Assembly (NCBI RefSeq): GCF_001713475.1
Contig: NZ_CP016499.1
Coordinates: forward strand, 3,006,501-3,070,500
Reading direction: 5' to 3'
Source of the DNA: Agrobacterium sp. RAC06
GTDB taxonomy: Bacteria > Pseudomonadota > Alphaproteobacteria > Rhizobiales > Rhizobiaceae
Length of the DNA: 64,000 bases
The position numbers were made by a program, and so were the translations under genes. Each line of letters opens with the position of its first letter. The stretch's first letter is position 1. Positions 16,429-26,604 of this stretch are shown here, one piece after another. The notes beneath the pieces are model-generated. The model saw only the letters and a list, made by a program, of their open reading frames with translations. It was not told where the DNA came from and searched no databases.

Positions 16429-16884
16429 ATGTCACTCAGCGACGATATCGAGCTTTTGTCGGCTCTGCCTCTCTTTTCCGGTCTGGACAAGGATCAGTTG
16501 CGGCTGATCGCCTTCGGTGCCGAGCACAGGCAGGTCGCAGCGGGTCAGGCTCTCTTCCGGGAAAAGGCGCCGGCAGAATGCGCCTATGTCGTCGTTCGCG
16601 GCGAGATCGAACTTTATGTCATCGGCCGTGATGGAAAGCCGCATCTGGAAGCTCGGGTCGGTCCCGGGATCATGTTGTCCGAGCTTGCCCTGATCACCAT
16701 GGTGGAGCGCAAATACACTGCCGTTGCGGTCGAGGATGTCGACGTCATCAGGATCACCCGCACGCTCTTCCACCGACTGCTCGAGGAGTATCCGCAGATG
16801 GCGCGCCAGGTCGAGGGGCGTATCAAGCAGTCGCTTGCGGCTCTGATCGACGGGGCGGAAGCGCTCGCGCCGAAATTCTCCTGA
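16429..16884 (+). CDS. Cyclic-nucleotide-binding-domain protein
   Basis: 151 residues that form one cNMP-binding beta-roll (about 10-125) with no DNA-binding or kinase domain. The phosphate-binding cassette region GPGIMLSELALI departs from the canonical FGE..ALL..RA pattern, so nucleotide binding is uncertain. In Brucella the homologous gene beside otpR is annotated as a cAMP-dependent kinase regulatory subunit. Here it probably acts with CenR signalling, but this is inferred from position. Confidence 0.8.
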   Translation: MSLSDDIELLSALPLFSGLDKDQLRLIAFGAEHRQVAAGQALFREKAPAECAYVVVRGEIELYVIGRDGKPHLEARVGPGIMLSELALITMVERKYTAVAVEDVDVIRITRTLFHRLLEEYPQMARQVEGRIKQSLAALIDGAEALAPKFS

Positions 16885-16906
16885 ATAGCCGACGTTATAT
16901 CGCCTG

Positions 16907-17713
16907 CTATGGATTCTGGAAGCGGGCCGTCACCGGAACATGGTCCGAAGGCTGGTTCCAGCCACGCGCTTCCTTGAGGATATCGACGCGCGACAGAAGT
17001 GGCGCGAGATCCGCAGACGACCAGATGTGATCGAGACGGCGGCCTCGGTCCGCTGCGGCCCAATCCTTCGCCCGATAGCTCCACCAGGTGTAGAGCTTTT
17101 CCGAAGCCGGTACGTGCTGGCGCATCAGGTCGACCCATTTGCCCTGACGCATGATGTCGAGCAAGCCTTCGGTCTCAACCGGCGTATGGCTGACGATCTT
17201 GAGCATCTGCTTGTGAGACCAGACATCGTGTTCGAGCGGCGCAATGTTGAGATCGCCGACCAGAATGGAGCCCGTGTTCGGTTCCGCCTCGGCGGACAGG
17301 GCCTTCATCTCTTCGATGAAGTCGAGCTTGTGCCCGAATTTCGGGTTGATCTCGCGGTTCGGCTCGTCGCCGCCGGCCGGCACATAGAAATTGTGCAGGC
17401 GGATCCGCCGTCCGGCCCATTCGAAGACTGCCGAGATGTGCCGGCTGTCGCCGACGCCGCAGTAATCCTGCCGGTGGTCCTCCGCCAAGGGCAGTTTCGA
17501 GCAGATTGCCACCCCGTGGTAGCCCTTCTGCCCATGGATCACGATGTTGGAATAGCCGAGTTCTGCGATCTCCGCTGCCGGGAACTGGTCGTTCTGGCAC
17601 TTGATTTCCTGCAGGCACAGGATGTCGGGATTTTCACGCTTGAGGAAGTCCTGGACGATCGGCAGGCGCAGACGCACCGAGTTGATGTTCCAGGTCGTGA
17701 TTGCGAGTGTCAT
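16907..17713 (-). CDS. xthA: Exodeoxyribonuclease III
   Basis: 268-residue EEP-fold AP endonuclease and 3'-5' exonuclease for base-excision repair. Motifs run in order: TWNINSVR (metal Asn), LQEIKCQ (catalytic Glu), VPAGGDEPN, GDLNIAP (Asp/Asn), RLDHIWSS and SDHVPV (catalytic His near the C-terminus). Length is standard. The next upstream gene (the LolA-like gene) is transcribed in the same direction, 116 bp away. Confidence 0.95.
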   Translation of the reverse strand: MTLAITTWNINSVRLRLPIVQDFLKRENPDILCLQEIKCQNDQFPAAEIAELGYSNIVIHGQKGYHGVAICSKLPLAEDHRQDYCGVGDSRHISAVFEWAGRRIRLHNFYVPAGGDEPNREINPKFGHKLDFIEEMKALSAEAEPNTGSILVGDLNIAPLEHDVWSHKQMLKIVSHTPVETEGLLDIMRQGKWVDLMRQHVPASEKLYTWWSYRAKDWAAADRGRRLDHIWSSADLAPLLSRVDILKEARGWNQPSDHVPVTARFQNP

Positions 17714-17829
17714 CGTGGCCGCCTTGAATGTTCCCTTGGCTTCTTAAGGTGTTCAGGTGCCCATGAACAGGAAAAGGCGGCTGATCCCTTGCGATCTGCC
17801 GCCTTCTCCACAGGTCGAAACAGAATGTC

Positions 17830-18486
17830 TTAGCCGCCGCGCTTCTGGCCGTGGACTTCGGCATAGGGAATTTCAAACACGCTCGGGTCGAACTGCACGC
17901 CGTTCTGCACATTGAAGATCATCACCGACGTATCCTTCTTCTGCACATCGGTGATCGTCCACTGGCGCAGTTCGTAGGACTTCGGATCGAACATCAGGGT
18001 GATCGTCGAATCGCCGAAGATCGTCCGGTCGCCGAGCACGATCGTTGTCAGGTCCGCTTCCTGCTTGACGTCGCGGACCATCTGGTTGCCGAGATCGATC
18101 CGGTTGGCGAGAAGCAGGCTGAGCGGCGTCTTGTTGAGCGGGTAGAGATCCCAGGTCTTCAGCTTGGTATTGCCGATAACGACATTTTTGCCATCGGAAA
18201 TCACGCGCATCGGCGATGGCTGTTCATAGTTGAAGCGCAGCTTGCCCGGACGTTCGATGAAGAACTTGCCGCCTGTCTGCTCGCCCCGCGGACCGAACTG
18301 GACGAATTCGCCCATCATGGTGCTCACGCTCGAGAAATGGTCGGCGATCTGCTGGGCCGCGCCCGCCTGTGCGAAGGCGGGGAACGGCAGAGCGGCGCAA
18401 GCCATCATCGCAGCCGTACCCAGCACGAACTGGCGACGGCTGGCCAACATCGGGAGGCGGGCGCCGCGTTCCTTGATTTCTTTCAT
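17830..18486 (-). CDS. LolA-family outer-membrane lipoprotein carrier protein
   Basis: 218 residues. A signal region with RRQFVLGTAAMMACAALPFPAFA (Tat-like RRQFVLG) precedes a LolA-like beta-sandwich: FSSVSTMMGEFVQFGPRGEQTGGKFFIERPGKLRFNYE is the diagnostic N-terminal part (key residues GEFVQ and PGKLRF). LolA shuttles lipoproteins through the periplasm. ATG 18486 is chosen because AAGGAG lies six bases upstream; another ATG at 18501 lacks a site. It lies 125 bp downstream of ftsK, the order usual in rhizobia. Confidence 0.85.
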   Translation of the reverse strand: MKEIKERGARLPMLASRRQFVLGTAAMMACAALPFPAFAQAGAAQQIADHFSSVSTMMGEFVQFGPRGEQTGGKFFIERPGKLRFNYEQPSPMRVISDGKNVVIGNTKLKTWDLYPLNKTPLSLLLANRIDLGNQMVRDVKQEADLTTIVLGDRTIFGDSTITLMFDPKSYELRQWTITDVQKKDTSVMIFNVQNGVQFDPSVFEIPYAEVHGQKRGG

Positions 18487-18611
18487 GCGATACTCCTTCA
18501 TATGCTTTCGGTCTCGCCGAAAAAGGCGGCGGCTTCATGACCGTCATCGCCTGTGCCGCTGCGGCAACTCGTCCGCACGTCCGCTTGTTCCATCCCAGAA
18601 CCGATTGGTGC

Positions 18612-21263
18612 CTACTCTTCGGTCGGTACCAGAATTTCGCGTTTCCCGGCATGGTTCGCAGGGCCGATGATGCCCTCTTTCTCCATGCGCTCGATCAGGG
18701 AGGCGGCACGGTTATAGCCGATGCCGAGACGACGTTGGACATAGGAGGTCGACGCCTTGCCGTCACGCAGCACGATGGCGACCGCCTGATCGTAGGGGTC
18801 ATCCGATTCGCCGAGGTTTCCGGTTCCAATAGGACCGCCGCCATCTTCGCCATCCTCGTCGTCGTCGACGGTGATCGCTTCGAGATATTGCGGTGACCCT
18901 TGTGTCTTGAGGTAAGCAACGATTTCTTCGACCTCATGGTCGGAGACAAAGGGGCCGTGGACGCGCTGGATGCGCCCGCCACCGGCCATGTAGAGCATGT
19001 CGCCCATGCCGAGTAGCTGTTCGGCCCCCTGTTCGCCGAGAATGGTCCGGCTGTCGATCTTCGACGTCACCTGGAAGGAAATACGGGTCGGGAAGTTGGC
19101 CTTGATCGTACCGGTGATGACGTCGACTGATGGGCGCTGGGTTGCCATGATCACGTGAATACCGGCTGCACGGGCCATCTGTGCAAGCCGCTGCACGGCG
19201 CCTTCGATGTCCTTGCCGGCCACCATCATCAGGTCGGCCATTTCGTCGATGATGACGACGATATAGGGCAGGGGCTGCAGGTCGAATTCTTCCGTTTCGT
19301 AGATCGCTTCGCCCGTCTGGCGGTCAAAGCCGGTCTGCACGGTGCGGGTCAGGACCTCGCCCTTTTCGAGCGCCTGGGCGACACGGGCGTTGAAGCCGTC
19401 GATGTTGCGGACACCGATCTTCGACATCTTCTTGTAGCGCTCTTCCATCTCGCGGACGGTCCATTTGAGCGCAACCACGGCCTTCTTCGGATCCGTGACA
19501 ACGGGAGAGAGAAGATGCGGGATTCCATCATAAACGGAGAGTTCCAGCATCTTCGGATCGATCATGATCAGGCGGCACTGCTCCGGCGTCATCTTGTAGA
19601 GGAGCGACAGGATCATCGTGTTGATGGCGACCGACTTACCCGAACCGGTGGTGCCGGCGACGAGCAGATGCGGCATCTTGGCGAGGTCGGCGATGACGGG
19701 TTCGCCGCCGATCGTCTTGCCGAGCGCCATGGCAAGCTTTGCCTTGTTGCCGTCGAAGTCGCGGGAGCCGATCAATTCACGCAGGTAGACGGTCTCGCGC
19801 GTCTGGTTGGGCAGTTCGATGCCGATCGCGTTGCGACCGGGGACCACGGCGACACGGGCGGCAATTGCGCTCATCGAACGTGCGATGTCGTCGGCAAGGC
19901 CGATGACGCGCGACGACTTGATGCCGGGTGCCGGCTCGAGCTCGTAGAGCGTGACGACCGGGCCTGGCCGGACATGGATGATCTCGCCCTTGACGCCGAA
20001 GTCGTCGAGAACGCCTTCAAGCAGGCGGGCATTGTGCTCCAATGCCTCGGCAGACAGCGTGGCGTCGCGCGTAATAGCGCGCGGCTCGGCCAAAAGATGG
20101 ACGGACGGCAACTGGAAACCTTCGGGACGCAGGAAGGATCCCTGCGCGTCGCGCTCCATGCGGGCGCCCGGCTTGGGCCGTGCAGCGGGTGCGGCAACGC
20201 GCGGCGAGGCTCCGGCAGGCTTTGCCGGGGCCGACCGCACGCCGTCGTCGGAGAGGATGCCGGCCGGCCGCGGGAGATCGTCGAGACCGAAATCGTCCTC
20301 GTCGTCATCGAAGTGTCCAGCCGACATCGGAGGCGGGGAGACGATCGAGCGGCCGGTTGGGCGCACAGGTGCGCCATCGAGCGAGGGCTCGACGCGGGCA
20401 TTGAGCGGCGGCGCCTTGGCGCGCACCGGCTCGTTCAATGTCCCGAACTCGTCATCGTTGAAATCATAGGGCTGTTCGAAATCGCGCTCGCGACGATCGC
20501 TGGAGGTCAATCCGAACAGGCGTCGGACGCGGGCGCGCGTCGTGTACCAATTGTGAGTTAGCGCACCCATGACCAGAGCGATCGGGCCTTCGCGTTCGTC
20601 GTCTTCCTCATCGTCTTCGAAGACGGGTGTCTTCGGCTTGGCGCGGACGAGCGGCGCGACCGGCTCCTCGTCATCCGCCGGCTCGACGGCCTTGCCGACG
20701 ATGCCGGCCGCAAATAGCATCAGCCAGGTCGCCGGCAGGGCCAGTACCGCACCCAGGATCATGGCGAATGTCGACGTCGGATAGGCGCCGATGAAGAGTG
20801 CCGGAAAGCGCAAAATGAGATCGCCGAGCACGCCGCCTGTTCCACTCGGCAGGGGCCAGGTCTGCGGCGGCGGAAAACAGCCGACGGCGGCTGCCGCCAC
20901 CAGGGCACCTGCAACCCAGGCACCGAGGCGGGCCGGGATGCGGGTCACTCGGCGTCCGCCGATGAGGGCGAAGGACCAGGCCATGACCGGCAGGAGCGCC
21001 AAAAGACTGCCGAGCCCGAAGAACTGCATCATCAGGTCGGCAAAGACTGCGCCGGACAGTCCGAGAATGTTCGTCGGCGGATTGTCCGTCGCATAGGAGA
21101 GGCTCGGATCCGAAACGTTCCAGGTGGCGAGCGCCGCAACTGCGAGCACCAGAAGAAGAAACAGACCAAAGCCGGTCAGTGCCAGGATCTGGCGCAGCAG
21201 GAAGGCTGACAACGCCGAGCGCGTCGAGTGCTCCGGAAGCGTTGCTGAATGGCTTCTGCTCAT
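18612..21263 (-). CDS. ftsK: DNA translocase FtsK
   Basis: 883 residues. The N-terminal membrane domain has about four to five helices in residues 25-195 and anchors the protein at the septum. A Pro/acidic linker follows (about 200-385). The RecA-like motor contains Walker [11 protein letters not shown] and Walker [13 protein letters not shown]. The C-terminal gamma winged helix ([19 protein letters not shown]) reads KOPS motifs to direct chromosome dimer resolution at dif. Length suits alphaproteobacterial FtsK. It probably shares a transcript with the LolA-like gene. Confidence 0.96.
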   Translation of the reverse strand: MSRSHSATLPEHSTRSALSAFLLRQILALTGFGLFLLLVLAVAALATWNVSDPSLSYATDNPPTNILGLSGAVFADLMMQFFGLGSLLALLPVMAWSFALIGGRRVTRIPARLGAWVAGALVAAAAVGCFPPPQTWPLPSGTGGVLGDLILRFPALFIGAYPTSTFAMILGAVLALPATWLMLFAAGIVGKAVEPADDEEPVAPLVRAKPKTPVFEDDEEDDEREGPIALVMGALTHNWYTTRARVRRLFGLTSSDRRERDFEQPYDFNDDEFGTLNEPVRAKAPPLNARVEPSLDGAPVRPTGRSIVSPPPMSAGHFDDDEDDFGLDDLPRPAGILSDDGVRSAPAKPAGASPRVAAPAARPKPGARMERDAQGSFLRPEGFQLPSVHLLAEPRAITRDATLSAEALEHNARLLEGVLDDFGVKGEIIHVRPGPVVTLYELEPAPGIKSSRVIGLADDIARSMSAIAARVAVVPGRNAIGIELPNQTRETVYLRELIGSRDFDGNKAKLAMALGKTIGGEPVIADLAKMPHLLVAGTTGSGKSVAINTMILSLLYKMTPEQCRLIMIDPKMLELSVYDGIPHLLSPVVTDPKKAVVALKWTVREMEERYKKMSKIGVRNIDGFNARVAQALEKGEVLTRTVQTGFDRQTGEAIYETEEFDLQPLPYIVVIIDEMADLMMVAGKDIEGAVQRLAQMARAAGIHVIMATQRPSVDVITGTIKANFPTRISFQVTSKIDSRTILGEQGAEQLLGMGDMLYMAGGGRIQRVHGPFVSDHEVEEIVAYLKTQGSPQYLEAITVDDDEDGEDGGGPIGTGNLGESDDPYDQAVAIVLRDGKASTSYVQRRLGIGYNRAASLIERMEKEGIIGPANHAGKREILVPTEE

Positions 21264-21400
21264 GGGGTCTCTGTCCGTCCTGTTGCCGGTGATGACATTG
21301 ATCCCCGCGCAAGACGGAGATCGCCAGCTGCTAGACTACAGGATCGAGGGTTAATGCTGCATTAACCATGCGTGACAGGGAGCCGTCGTCAATTCCCGAT

Positions 21401-21430
21401 AAAAAACGCCCGGGTGATGAGACCCGGGCG
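21401..21430 (-). terminator. Intrinsic terminator of glnK-amtB
   Basis: Minus-strand stem CGCCCGGGT / ACCCGGGCG with a six-base loop and TTTTTT after it, 34 bp past the amtB stop. Confidence 0.9.
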
Positions 21431-21464
21431 CTGCCGCATTTGAACTGCAAGGATCCGAGGGATC

Positions 21465-22826
21465 TTAGCTGTGGTAGGCAGCTTCGCCGTGCGAGGCGAG
21501 GTCGAGGCCTTCGCGTTCGGCTTCAACCGGCACACGCAGACCGACGATCAGATCGACCAGCTTGTAGAGGATGATCGAGCCAATGCCGCACCACAGAATG
21601 GTGACGACGACAGCATAGATCTGGGTCATGACCTGGCCGCCCATGGTCACGCCTTCAGCGTAGCCGATGCCGCCCAGCGAAGCCGATGCGAAGACGCCGG
21701 TTGCGATGGCACCAAAGAGGCCACCGATACCGTGAACGCCGAACACATCTGCGGTGTCGTCATAGCCGAACTTGTTCTTCACAACGGCGACGAAGAAGTA
21801 GCAGAGCGGCGATACCATGAGACCCATGACGATTGCGCCCATCGGGCCGGCGATGCCGGCTGCCGGGGTGATCGCAACGAGGCCGGAGATCATGCCGGAA
21901 GCTGCGCCGAGCATCGAAGCCTTGCCACGGGTGAAGGTTTCAACCAGGCACCAGGAGACGACAGCGGCTGCGGTTGCGATGAAGGTGTTGACGGTCGCCA
22001 GCATGGCGCCACCAGAGGCTTCGAGGTTGGAACCTGCGTTGAAGCCGAACCAGCCGACCCAGAGCATGGCTGCACCGACGAGCGTCAGCGTCATCGAATG
22101 CGGAGCCATCATGTCTTTGCCATAGCCCGTGCGCTTGCCCAGCATGATCGCACCGATCAGACCAGCCACGCCGGCATTGATGTGAACGACGGTGCCGCCA
22201 GCGAAGTCGAGTGCACCCCATCCGAAGATCAGGCCGTTGGCATCCCAGACCATGTGAGCGACCGGCAAGTAGACCACGGTGACCCAGAGCAGGCAGAAGA
22301 GCACAGCTGCGGAGAACTTGATGCGTTCCGCAAAGGCGCCGACGATGAGGGCCGGCGTGATGGCGGCGAACGTCATCTGGAACATGATGAAGATGTATTC
22401 CGGAATGACGGCATCAGAGAAGGTGGCTGCCGTGCTTTCCGGCGTGACGCCCGAGAGGAACAGCTTGGCGAAGCCGCCGAAATAGGCGTTTTCAGAGCCG
22501 CCAAATGCGAACGAGTAACCGTAGATCACCCAGGCGAGCATCACGGTCGAACCGATGACGGTGCACTGCATCAGAACCGAGAGCATGTTCTTGGCGCGAA
22601 CCAGACCGCCATAGAACAGAGCCAGGCCCGGGATCAGCATGAACAGGACGAGGATGGTGCAGAGGAACATGAAGGCGGTGTCGCCCTTGTCCGGAACCGG
22701 AGCCGCAGCAACTGCTTCGGCTGCAGCAGGCGCTGCTTCCTGCGCGAAGGCGACAACCGGCGCCAGCACTGCTGCGGACGCGGCGCCAAGGCGCACGAGA
22801 TTGGAATTCAGATTGGCAAATGACAT
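21465..22826 (-). CDS. amtB: Ammonium transporter AmtB
   Basis: 453 residues. The signal peptide ends near VVAFAQEA and is followed by 11 transmembrane helices. The Amt signature FAGGTVVHINAGVAGL contains the first pore His; the second is in FGVHGIGGLFG. The protein conducts ammonium across the inner membrane and is blocked by GlnK when nitrogen is plentiful. ATG 22826 is used because AAGGGGAG lies nine bases upstream. It is second in the glnK-amtB operon (27-bp gap), transcribed from the sigma-54 promoter at 23282. Confidence 0.96.
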   Translation of the reverse strand: MSFANLNSNLVRLGAASAAVLAPVVAFAQEAAPAAAEAVAAAPVPDKGDTAFMFLCTILVLFMLIPGLALFYGGLVRAKNMLSVLMQCTVIGSTVMLAWVIYGYSFAFGGSENAYFGGFAKLFLSGVTPESTAATFSDAVIPEYIFIMFQMTFAAITPALIVGAFAERIKFSAAVLFCLLWVTVVYLPVAHMVWDANGLIFGWGALDFAGGTVVHINAGVAGLIGAIMLGKRTGYGKDMMAPHSMTLTLVGAAMLWVGWFGFNAGSNLEASGGAMLATVNTFIATAAAVVSWCLVETFTRGKASMLGAASGMISGLVAITPAAGIAGPMGAIVMGLMVSPLCYFFVAVVKNKFGYDDTADVFGVHGIGGLFGAIATGVFASASLGGIGYAEGVTMGGQVMTQIYAVVVTILWCGIGSIILYKLVDLIVGLRVPVEAEREGLDLASHGEAAYHS

Positions 22827-22853
22827 CAGTAACAACTCCCCTTACAGCCGCTC

Positions 22854-23297
<444 letters not shown>

Positions 23298-23380
23298 GAT
23301 TCAGAATTGCCTATAAGTTATTGAAATCTAAAGACTATGAAAAACACAGCCAATAAACAGGCAAATGAATGCGCAATGGG

Positions 23381-23397
23381 CGCACATAAATTGTGCA
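23381..23397 (-). promoter_or_regulatory. NtrC binding site
   Basis: The minus strand reads TGCACAATTTATGTGCG: TGCAC, seven bases, GTGCG, matching the 17-bp NtrC dyad in spacing and nine of ten arm bases. It lies about 85 bp upstream of the sigma-54 -24 box, a normal enhancer distance. Confidence 0.7.
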
Positions 23398-23419
23398 GAA
23401 TATCGCGATTGGCTTAAAT

Positions 23420-24304
23420 CTAGTCATTTGCCCGTTTGCGGATCAACCCTTCCTGAGCCACCGAGGCAACCAGTCTTCCGTCACGTGTGAAGATGCTGCC
23501 GCGGGTCATGCCACGCGCGCCTGCCGCACTGGGGCTGTCCTGCGTGTAGAGCAGCCAGTCTTCCAGCCGGCAGGGACGGTGGAACCACATGGCATGATCA
23601 AGGCTCGCGACCTGCAGTTCGGGGTCGAAGATTGAGGTGCCGTGCGCATAGAGCGAGGTGTCGAGCAGGGTCATGTCCGAGAGATAGGCAAGGATTGCCG
23701 CCTGATAGTGCCTGTCGTCGGGAACGAGGCCTGATGCGCGCACCCAGATATGGGCCTCCGGTTCCAGTTTCTCCCGGGACAGATAGTGGGTCAGCGATGT
23801 CGGGCGGATCTCGATCGGCCGTTCGCGGCCCCAGTATTTCTTCACCGTATCCGGTGCCTGGGCGAGGAAGGCGGCGCGAAACTCCGCTTCGCCCATCAGC
23901 TGTTCCGGTGCGGCGACGTTCGGGATCTTCACCTGGTGGTCAAAGCCCGGTTCCTCGATCTGGAAGGAGGCCGACATGGAAAAGATCGCCTTGCCATGCT
24001 GGATCGCGACAACGCGGCGGGTGGTGAAGGAAGAGCCGTCGCGGATGCGCTCGACCTGGTAGACGATCGGGATGGAGGGATCGCCCGGGCGCATGAAATA
24101 GGCATGGAGCGAATGGACGATGCGGTCGGGGTCGACGCAGCGCTGTGCCGCCATCAGGGCTTGTGCGATGACCAGGCCACCGAACACGCGCTGCCAACCG
24201 TTCTGCGGACTGCTGCCGCGAAACAGGTTTTCCTCCAGCTTTTCCAGATCGAGACGCTCGATCAGGTCTTGCATCGGTTTGGTCTGGCCTGATGGCTGCG
24301 ACAT
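23420..24304 (-). CDS. tesB: Acyl-CoA thioesterase II
   Basis: 294-residue double hot-dog enzyme that hydrolyses medium- and long-chain acyl-CoA. The first hot-dog spans about 25-125 (GWQRVFGGLVIAQALMAA, HSLHAYFMRPGD) and the second about 170-285 (ASLDHAMWFHRP with the catalytic Asp, then the Thr/Gln region ARGMTRGSIFTRDGRLVASVAQEG). Length and motifs match TesB. It is divergent from the UbiH-type gene, 83 bp apart; no functional link is evident. Confidence 0.95.
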   Translation of the reverse strand: MSQPSGQTKPMQDLIERLDLEKLEENLFRGSSPQNGWQRVFGGLVIAQALMAAQRCVDPDRIVHSLHAYFMRPGDPSIPIVYQVERIRDGSSFTTRRVVAIQHGKAIFSMSASFQIEEPGFDHQVKIPNVAAPEQLMGEAEFRAAFLAQAPDTVKKYWGRERPIEIRPTSLTHYLSREKLEPEAHIWVRASGLVPDDRHYQAAILAYLSDMTLLDTSLYAHGTSIFDPELQVASLDHAMWFHRPCRLEDWLLYTQDSPSAAGARGMTRGSIFTRDGRLVASVAQEGLIRKRAND

Positions 24305-24387
24305 ATTGCATTGCTCCGCTTATAGGCACCCGTTCAAGGCTGATCTATATAGGTGTCATCAGGTCTACAAGAACAAAGGAATTTGCC

Positions 24388-25602
24388 ATGCTGGATGTGC
24401 TCGTCGTCGGCGGTGGCTATGTCGGTCTTTCCGCTGCGGTCGCAATCAAGCAGGCGGCCCCGCATCTCGCCGTCGAGGTTGTCGAAGCGGCGCCCGAGGA
24501 CGCCTGGAAGAAGGACCCGAGGGCCTCGGCGATCATTGCGGCTGCGACCAAGATGCTCGATGTTTTCGGGCTCTGGGACCAGATCGAGCCGGATGCGCAG
24601 CCGATCAACCGGATGATCGTGACAGATTCGAAAACGTCCGATCCCGTGCGCCCGGTCTTCCTGACCTTCGATGGTGCCGTCGAAGACGGTCAGCCCTTCG
24701 CGCACATGATTCCGAATGTCAGCATGGTCGCCGCGTTGCGCCAGGCCTGCGAGGAACGCGGTATAAGCATCCGGCATGGACTGCGGGCAACCGGCTTTCG
24801 CGATACCGGACCGAGTGCCGAACTGACGCTCTCGGATGGCAGCGTCGTTTCGTCACGCCTCGTCATTGCCTGCGACGGCGTGCGATCCAAGCTGCGCGAT
24901 CTCGCCGGCATCAAGGCCGTCACCTGGAAGTATGGCCAATCCGGCATCGTCACCACCGTGGAGCACGAGCGGCCGCATGACGGCGTGGCGGAGGAGCACT
25001 TCCTGCCGGCCGGTCCGTTTGCCATCCTGCCGCTGAAGGGTAACCGTTCGTCACTGGTCTGGACGGAGCGCACAGAAGATGCCGACAGGCTCGTCGCCTC
25101 CGACGACCTGCTGTTCGAGGCTGAGCTCGAGCGTCGCTTCGGCCACAAGCTCGGCACCATCCGTGCGACGCCGGACCGTCGGGCCTTCCCGCTCGGTCTG
25201 ACCCTTGCCCGCGCCTTCATCGCGCCGCGTCTGGCGCTTGCCGGCGACGCGGCGCATGGCATCCATCCCATCTCCGGCCAGGGTCTCAATCTCGGCTTCA
25301 AGGACGTCGCGGCACTTGCGGAGACGATCGTCGAGGCCGACCGCCTGGGTCTCGATATCGGCTCGGTCAATGTGCTCGAGCGCTACCAGATCTGGCGGCG
25401 CTTCGACACGTTCCGCATGGGTGTCACAACGGATGTGTTGAACCGGCTGTTCTCGAACGATGTCACACCGATCCGGGTGCTGCGCGATTTCGGCCTTGGC
25501 GTCGTTGATCGTATCCCGGGCCTGAAGAACTATTTCATCCGCGAAGCTGCGGGCACATCCGGGCAAGCCGGGCCGCGCCTTCTAGGCGGCCAGAGCATCT
25601 GA
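24388..25602 (+). CDS. UbiH/UbiL-family FAD-dependent ubiquinone hydroxylase
   Basis: 404-residue class A flavin monooxygenase. The N-terminal Rossmann motif is VVGGGYVGLSAAVA; a DG motif is in ACDGVRSKLRD, and the FAD ribityl motif is GDAAHGIHPISGQGLNLG. These enzymes hydroxylate the benzoquinone ring in ubiquinone synthesis; alphaproteobacteria use UbiL-type relatives, and which ring carbon is modified cannot be read. ATG 24388 has AAAGGA eight bases upstream. The flanking genes are in opposite orientation, so it is monocistronic. Confidence 0.88.
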   Translation: MLDVLVVGGGYVGLSAAVAIKQAAPHLAVEVVEAAPEDAWKKDPRASAIIAAATKMLDVFGLWDQIEPDAQPINRMIVTDSKTSDPVRPVFLTFDGAVEDGQPFAHMIPNVSMVAALRQACEERGISIRHGLRATGFRDTGPSAELTLSDGSVVSSRLVIACDGVRSKLRDLAGIKAVTWKYGQSGIVTTVEHERPHDGVAEEHFLPAGPFAILPLKGNRSSLVWTERTEDADRLVASDDLLFEAELERRFGHKLGTIRATPDRRAFPLGLTLARAFIAPRLALAGDAAHGIHPISGQGLNLGFKDVAALAETIVEADRLGLDIGSVNVLERYQIWRRFDTFRMGVTTDVLNRLFSNDVTPIRVLRDFGLGVVDRIPGLKNYFIREAAGTSGQAGPRLLGGQSI

Positions 25603-25639
25603 GCGCTCATTTCCGGATCTGGTAAAGGGGCAGGCCCGC

Positions 25640-25837
25640 TCAGGCGGGCATCTCCAGCTTGCGGGCTTCCGAAACCAGCATGATCGGTATTCCGTCGCGG
25701 ATGGGGTAGGCGAGACGCGCCTTCTCGGAGACGAGCTCGCTCTTCTCCCGGTCCCATTTCAGGGTGCCCTGCGTCAGAGGACAGACCAGAAGTTCGAGCA
25801 TCTTCGGATCGATGAGGCTGGTCGGATTATCGGCCAT
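25640..25837 (-). CDS. Trm112-family small protein (UPF0434)
   Basis: 65 residues. The Trm112 domain begins [17 protein letters not shown] and includes [13 protein letters not shown]. Of the zinc-ribbon Cys residues only one (VCP) remains, as is common in bacterial members. Eukaryotic Trm112 activates methyltransferases; the bacterial role is unclear. It is the last gene of a four-gene operon, starting 3 bp after the LON-domain gene. Its last codons form a GC-rich hairpin (25634-25649) that may also terminate the operon. Confidence 0.88.
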   Translation of the reverse strand: MADNPTSLIDPKMLELLVCPLTQGTLKWDREKSELVSEKARLAYPIRDGIPIMLVSEARKLEMPA

Positions 25838-25840
25838 GGG

Positions 25841-26518
25841 TCACTGCAACATGGTATCGGCATCACCGAAGGTCCGGGCGAGGACAATTTCGGTAATCGC
25901 AATCAGGGTCTCGGCACGCGTCTTGAGGTCGGGCGCCTCCAGAAGCGCCTGTTTTTCAGGCGGGCCAAACGGCGACATCATCGACAGGGAATTTACCAGC
26001 GTCAGGTTCGATGCCCGCTCGACGCTTTCCCAATCGGCTTCGAGCTTGTTCGCCTCCAGATAGGCCTTGAAGGCCGCCAGGAGGCCGGTACGGTTGACCT
26101 GTCCCTCGTCTTCCGCCGAACTCAGATCGGCGATGAAAGGTGCGATCTGGAAGCTGCGGAAGGGCTTGCTGGTCGTCACCTCGTCCATCAGCCGGAAACG
26201 GCACACCCCTGCCAGCGACACGATGTAGCGGCCATCGCCGGTTTCGTTGAAGGAGGTAATCCTGCCAAGGCAGCCGACGGGCGCCAGCTGTGGGCGCTCG
26301 GGCAGAATGTTGGCCTGCACCTCCGACATCGCCGGCTGAATCATGCCGATCAGTCGATTGCCGGAGAGTGCCGCATCCAGCATCGCGAGGTAACGCGGTT
26401 CAAAGACGTTGAGCGGCAGCTGGCCACCCGGCAGCAGCAGCACACCGGAGATGGGGAAGACTGGGACCGTCTCGGGGAGGTCGCCAGCCGTCAGATATCG
26501 GGCATTTCCCACTTGCAT
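25841..26518 (-). CDS. LON peptidase substrate-binding-domain protein
   Basis: 225 residues made of a single LON-SB (PUA-like) domain with no ATPase or protease part: VPVFPISGVLLLPGGQLPLNVFEPRY is the hallmark (core VFPISGVLLLPG), then GRITSFNETGDGRYIVSLAGVCRF. Proposed roles are substrate recognition or adaptor functions; none is proven for this group. ATG 26518 follows AGGA. It sits between the CnoX-type thioredoxin gene and the Trm112 gene, an arrangement conserved in rhizobia. Confidence 0.9.
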   Translation of the reverse strand: MQVGNARYLTAGDLPETVPVFPISGVLLLPGGQLPLNVFEPRYLAMLDAALSGNRLIGMIQPAMSEVQANILPERPQLAPVGCLGRITSFNETGDGRYIVSLAGVCRFRLMDEVTTSKPFRSFQIAPFIADLSSAEDEGQVNRTGLLAAFKAYLEANKLEADWESVERASNLTLVNSLSMMSPFGPPEKQALLEAPDLKTRAETLIAITEIVLARTFGDADTMLQ

Positions 26519-26604
26519 CGAAGCACATCCTGTCCGGAAAATTCCGGCGTTCTTTCCTGCTTCTATCTGGGTCGCGCCGGCCAAAACTCAAGGCCGGCGG
26601 CGGC

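Noticed and set aside
18566..18591. EcfG-like promoter (GGAAC-N18-GTT on the minus strand) upstream of the LolA-like gene
   Set aside because: The -10 lacks the C of CGTT and GC-rich DNA gives such matches by chance; not strong enough to list as a feature.
21471..22823. 450-codon frame antisense to amtB
   Set aside because: Composition (His, Asp, Glu, Gly) reflects the reverse complement of membrane-protein codons; amtB is certain.
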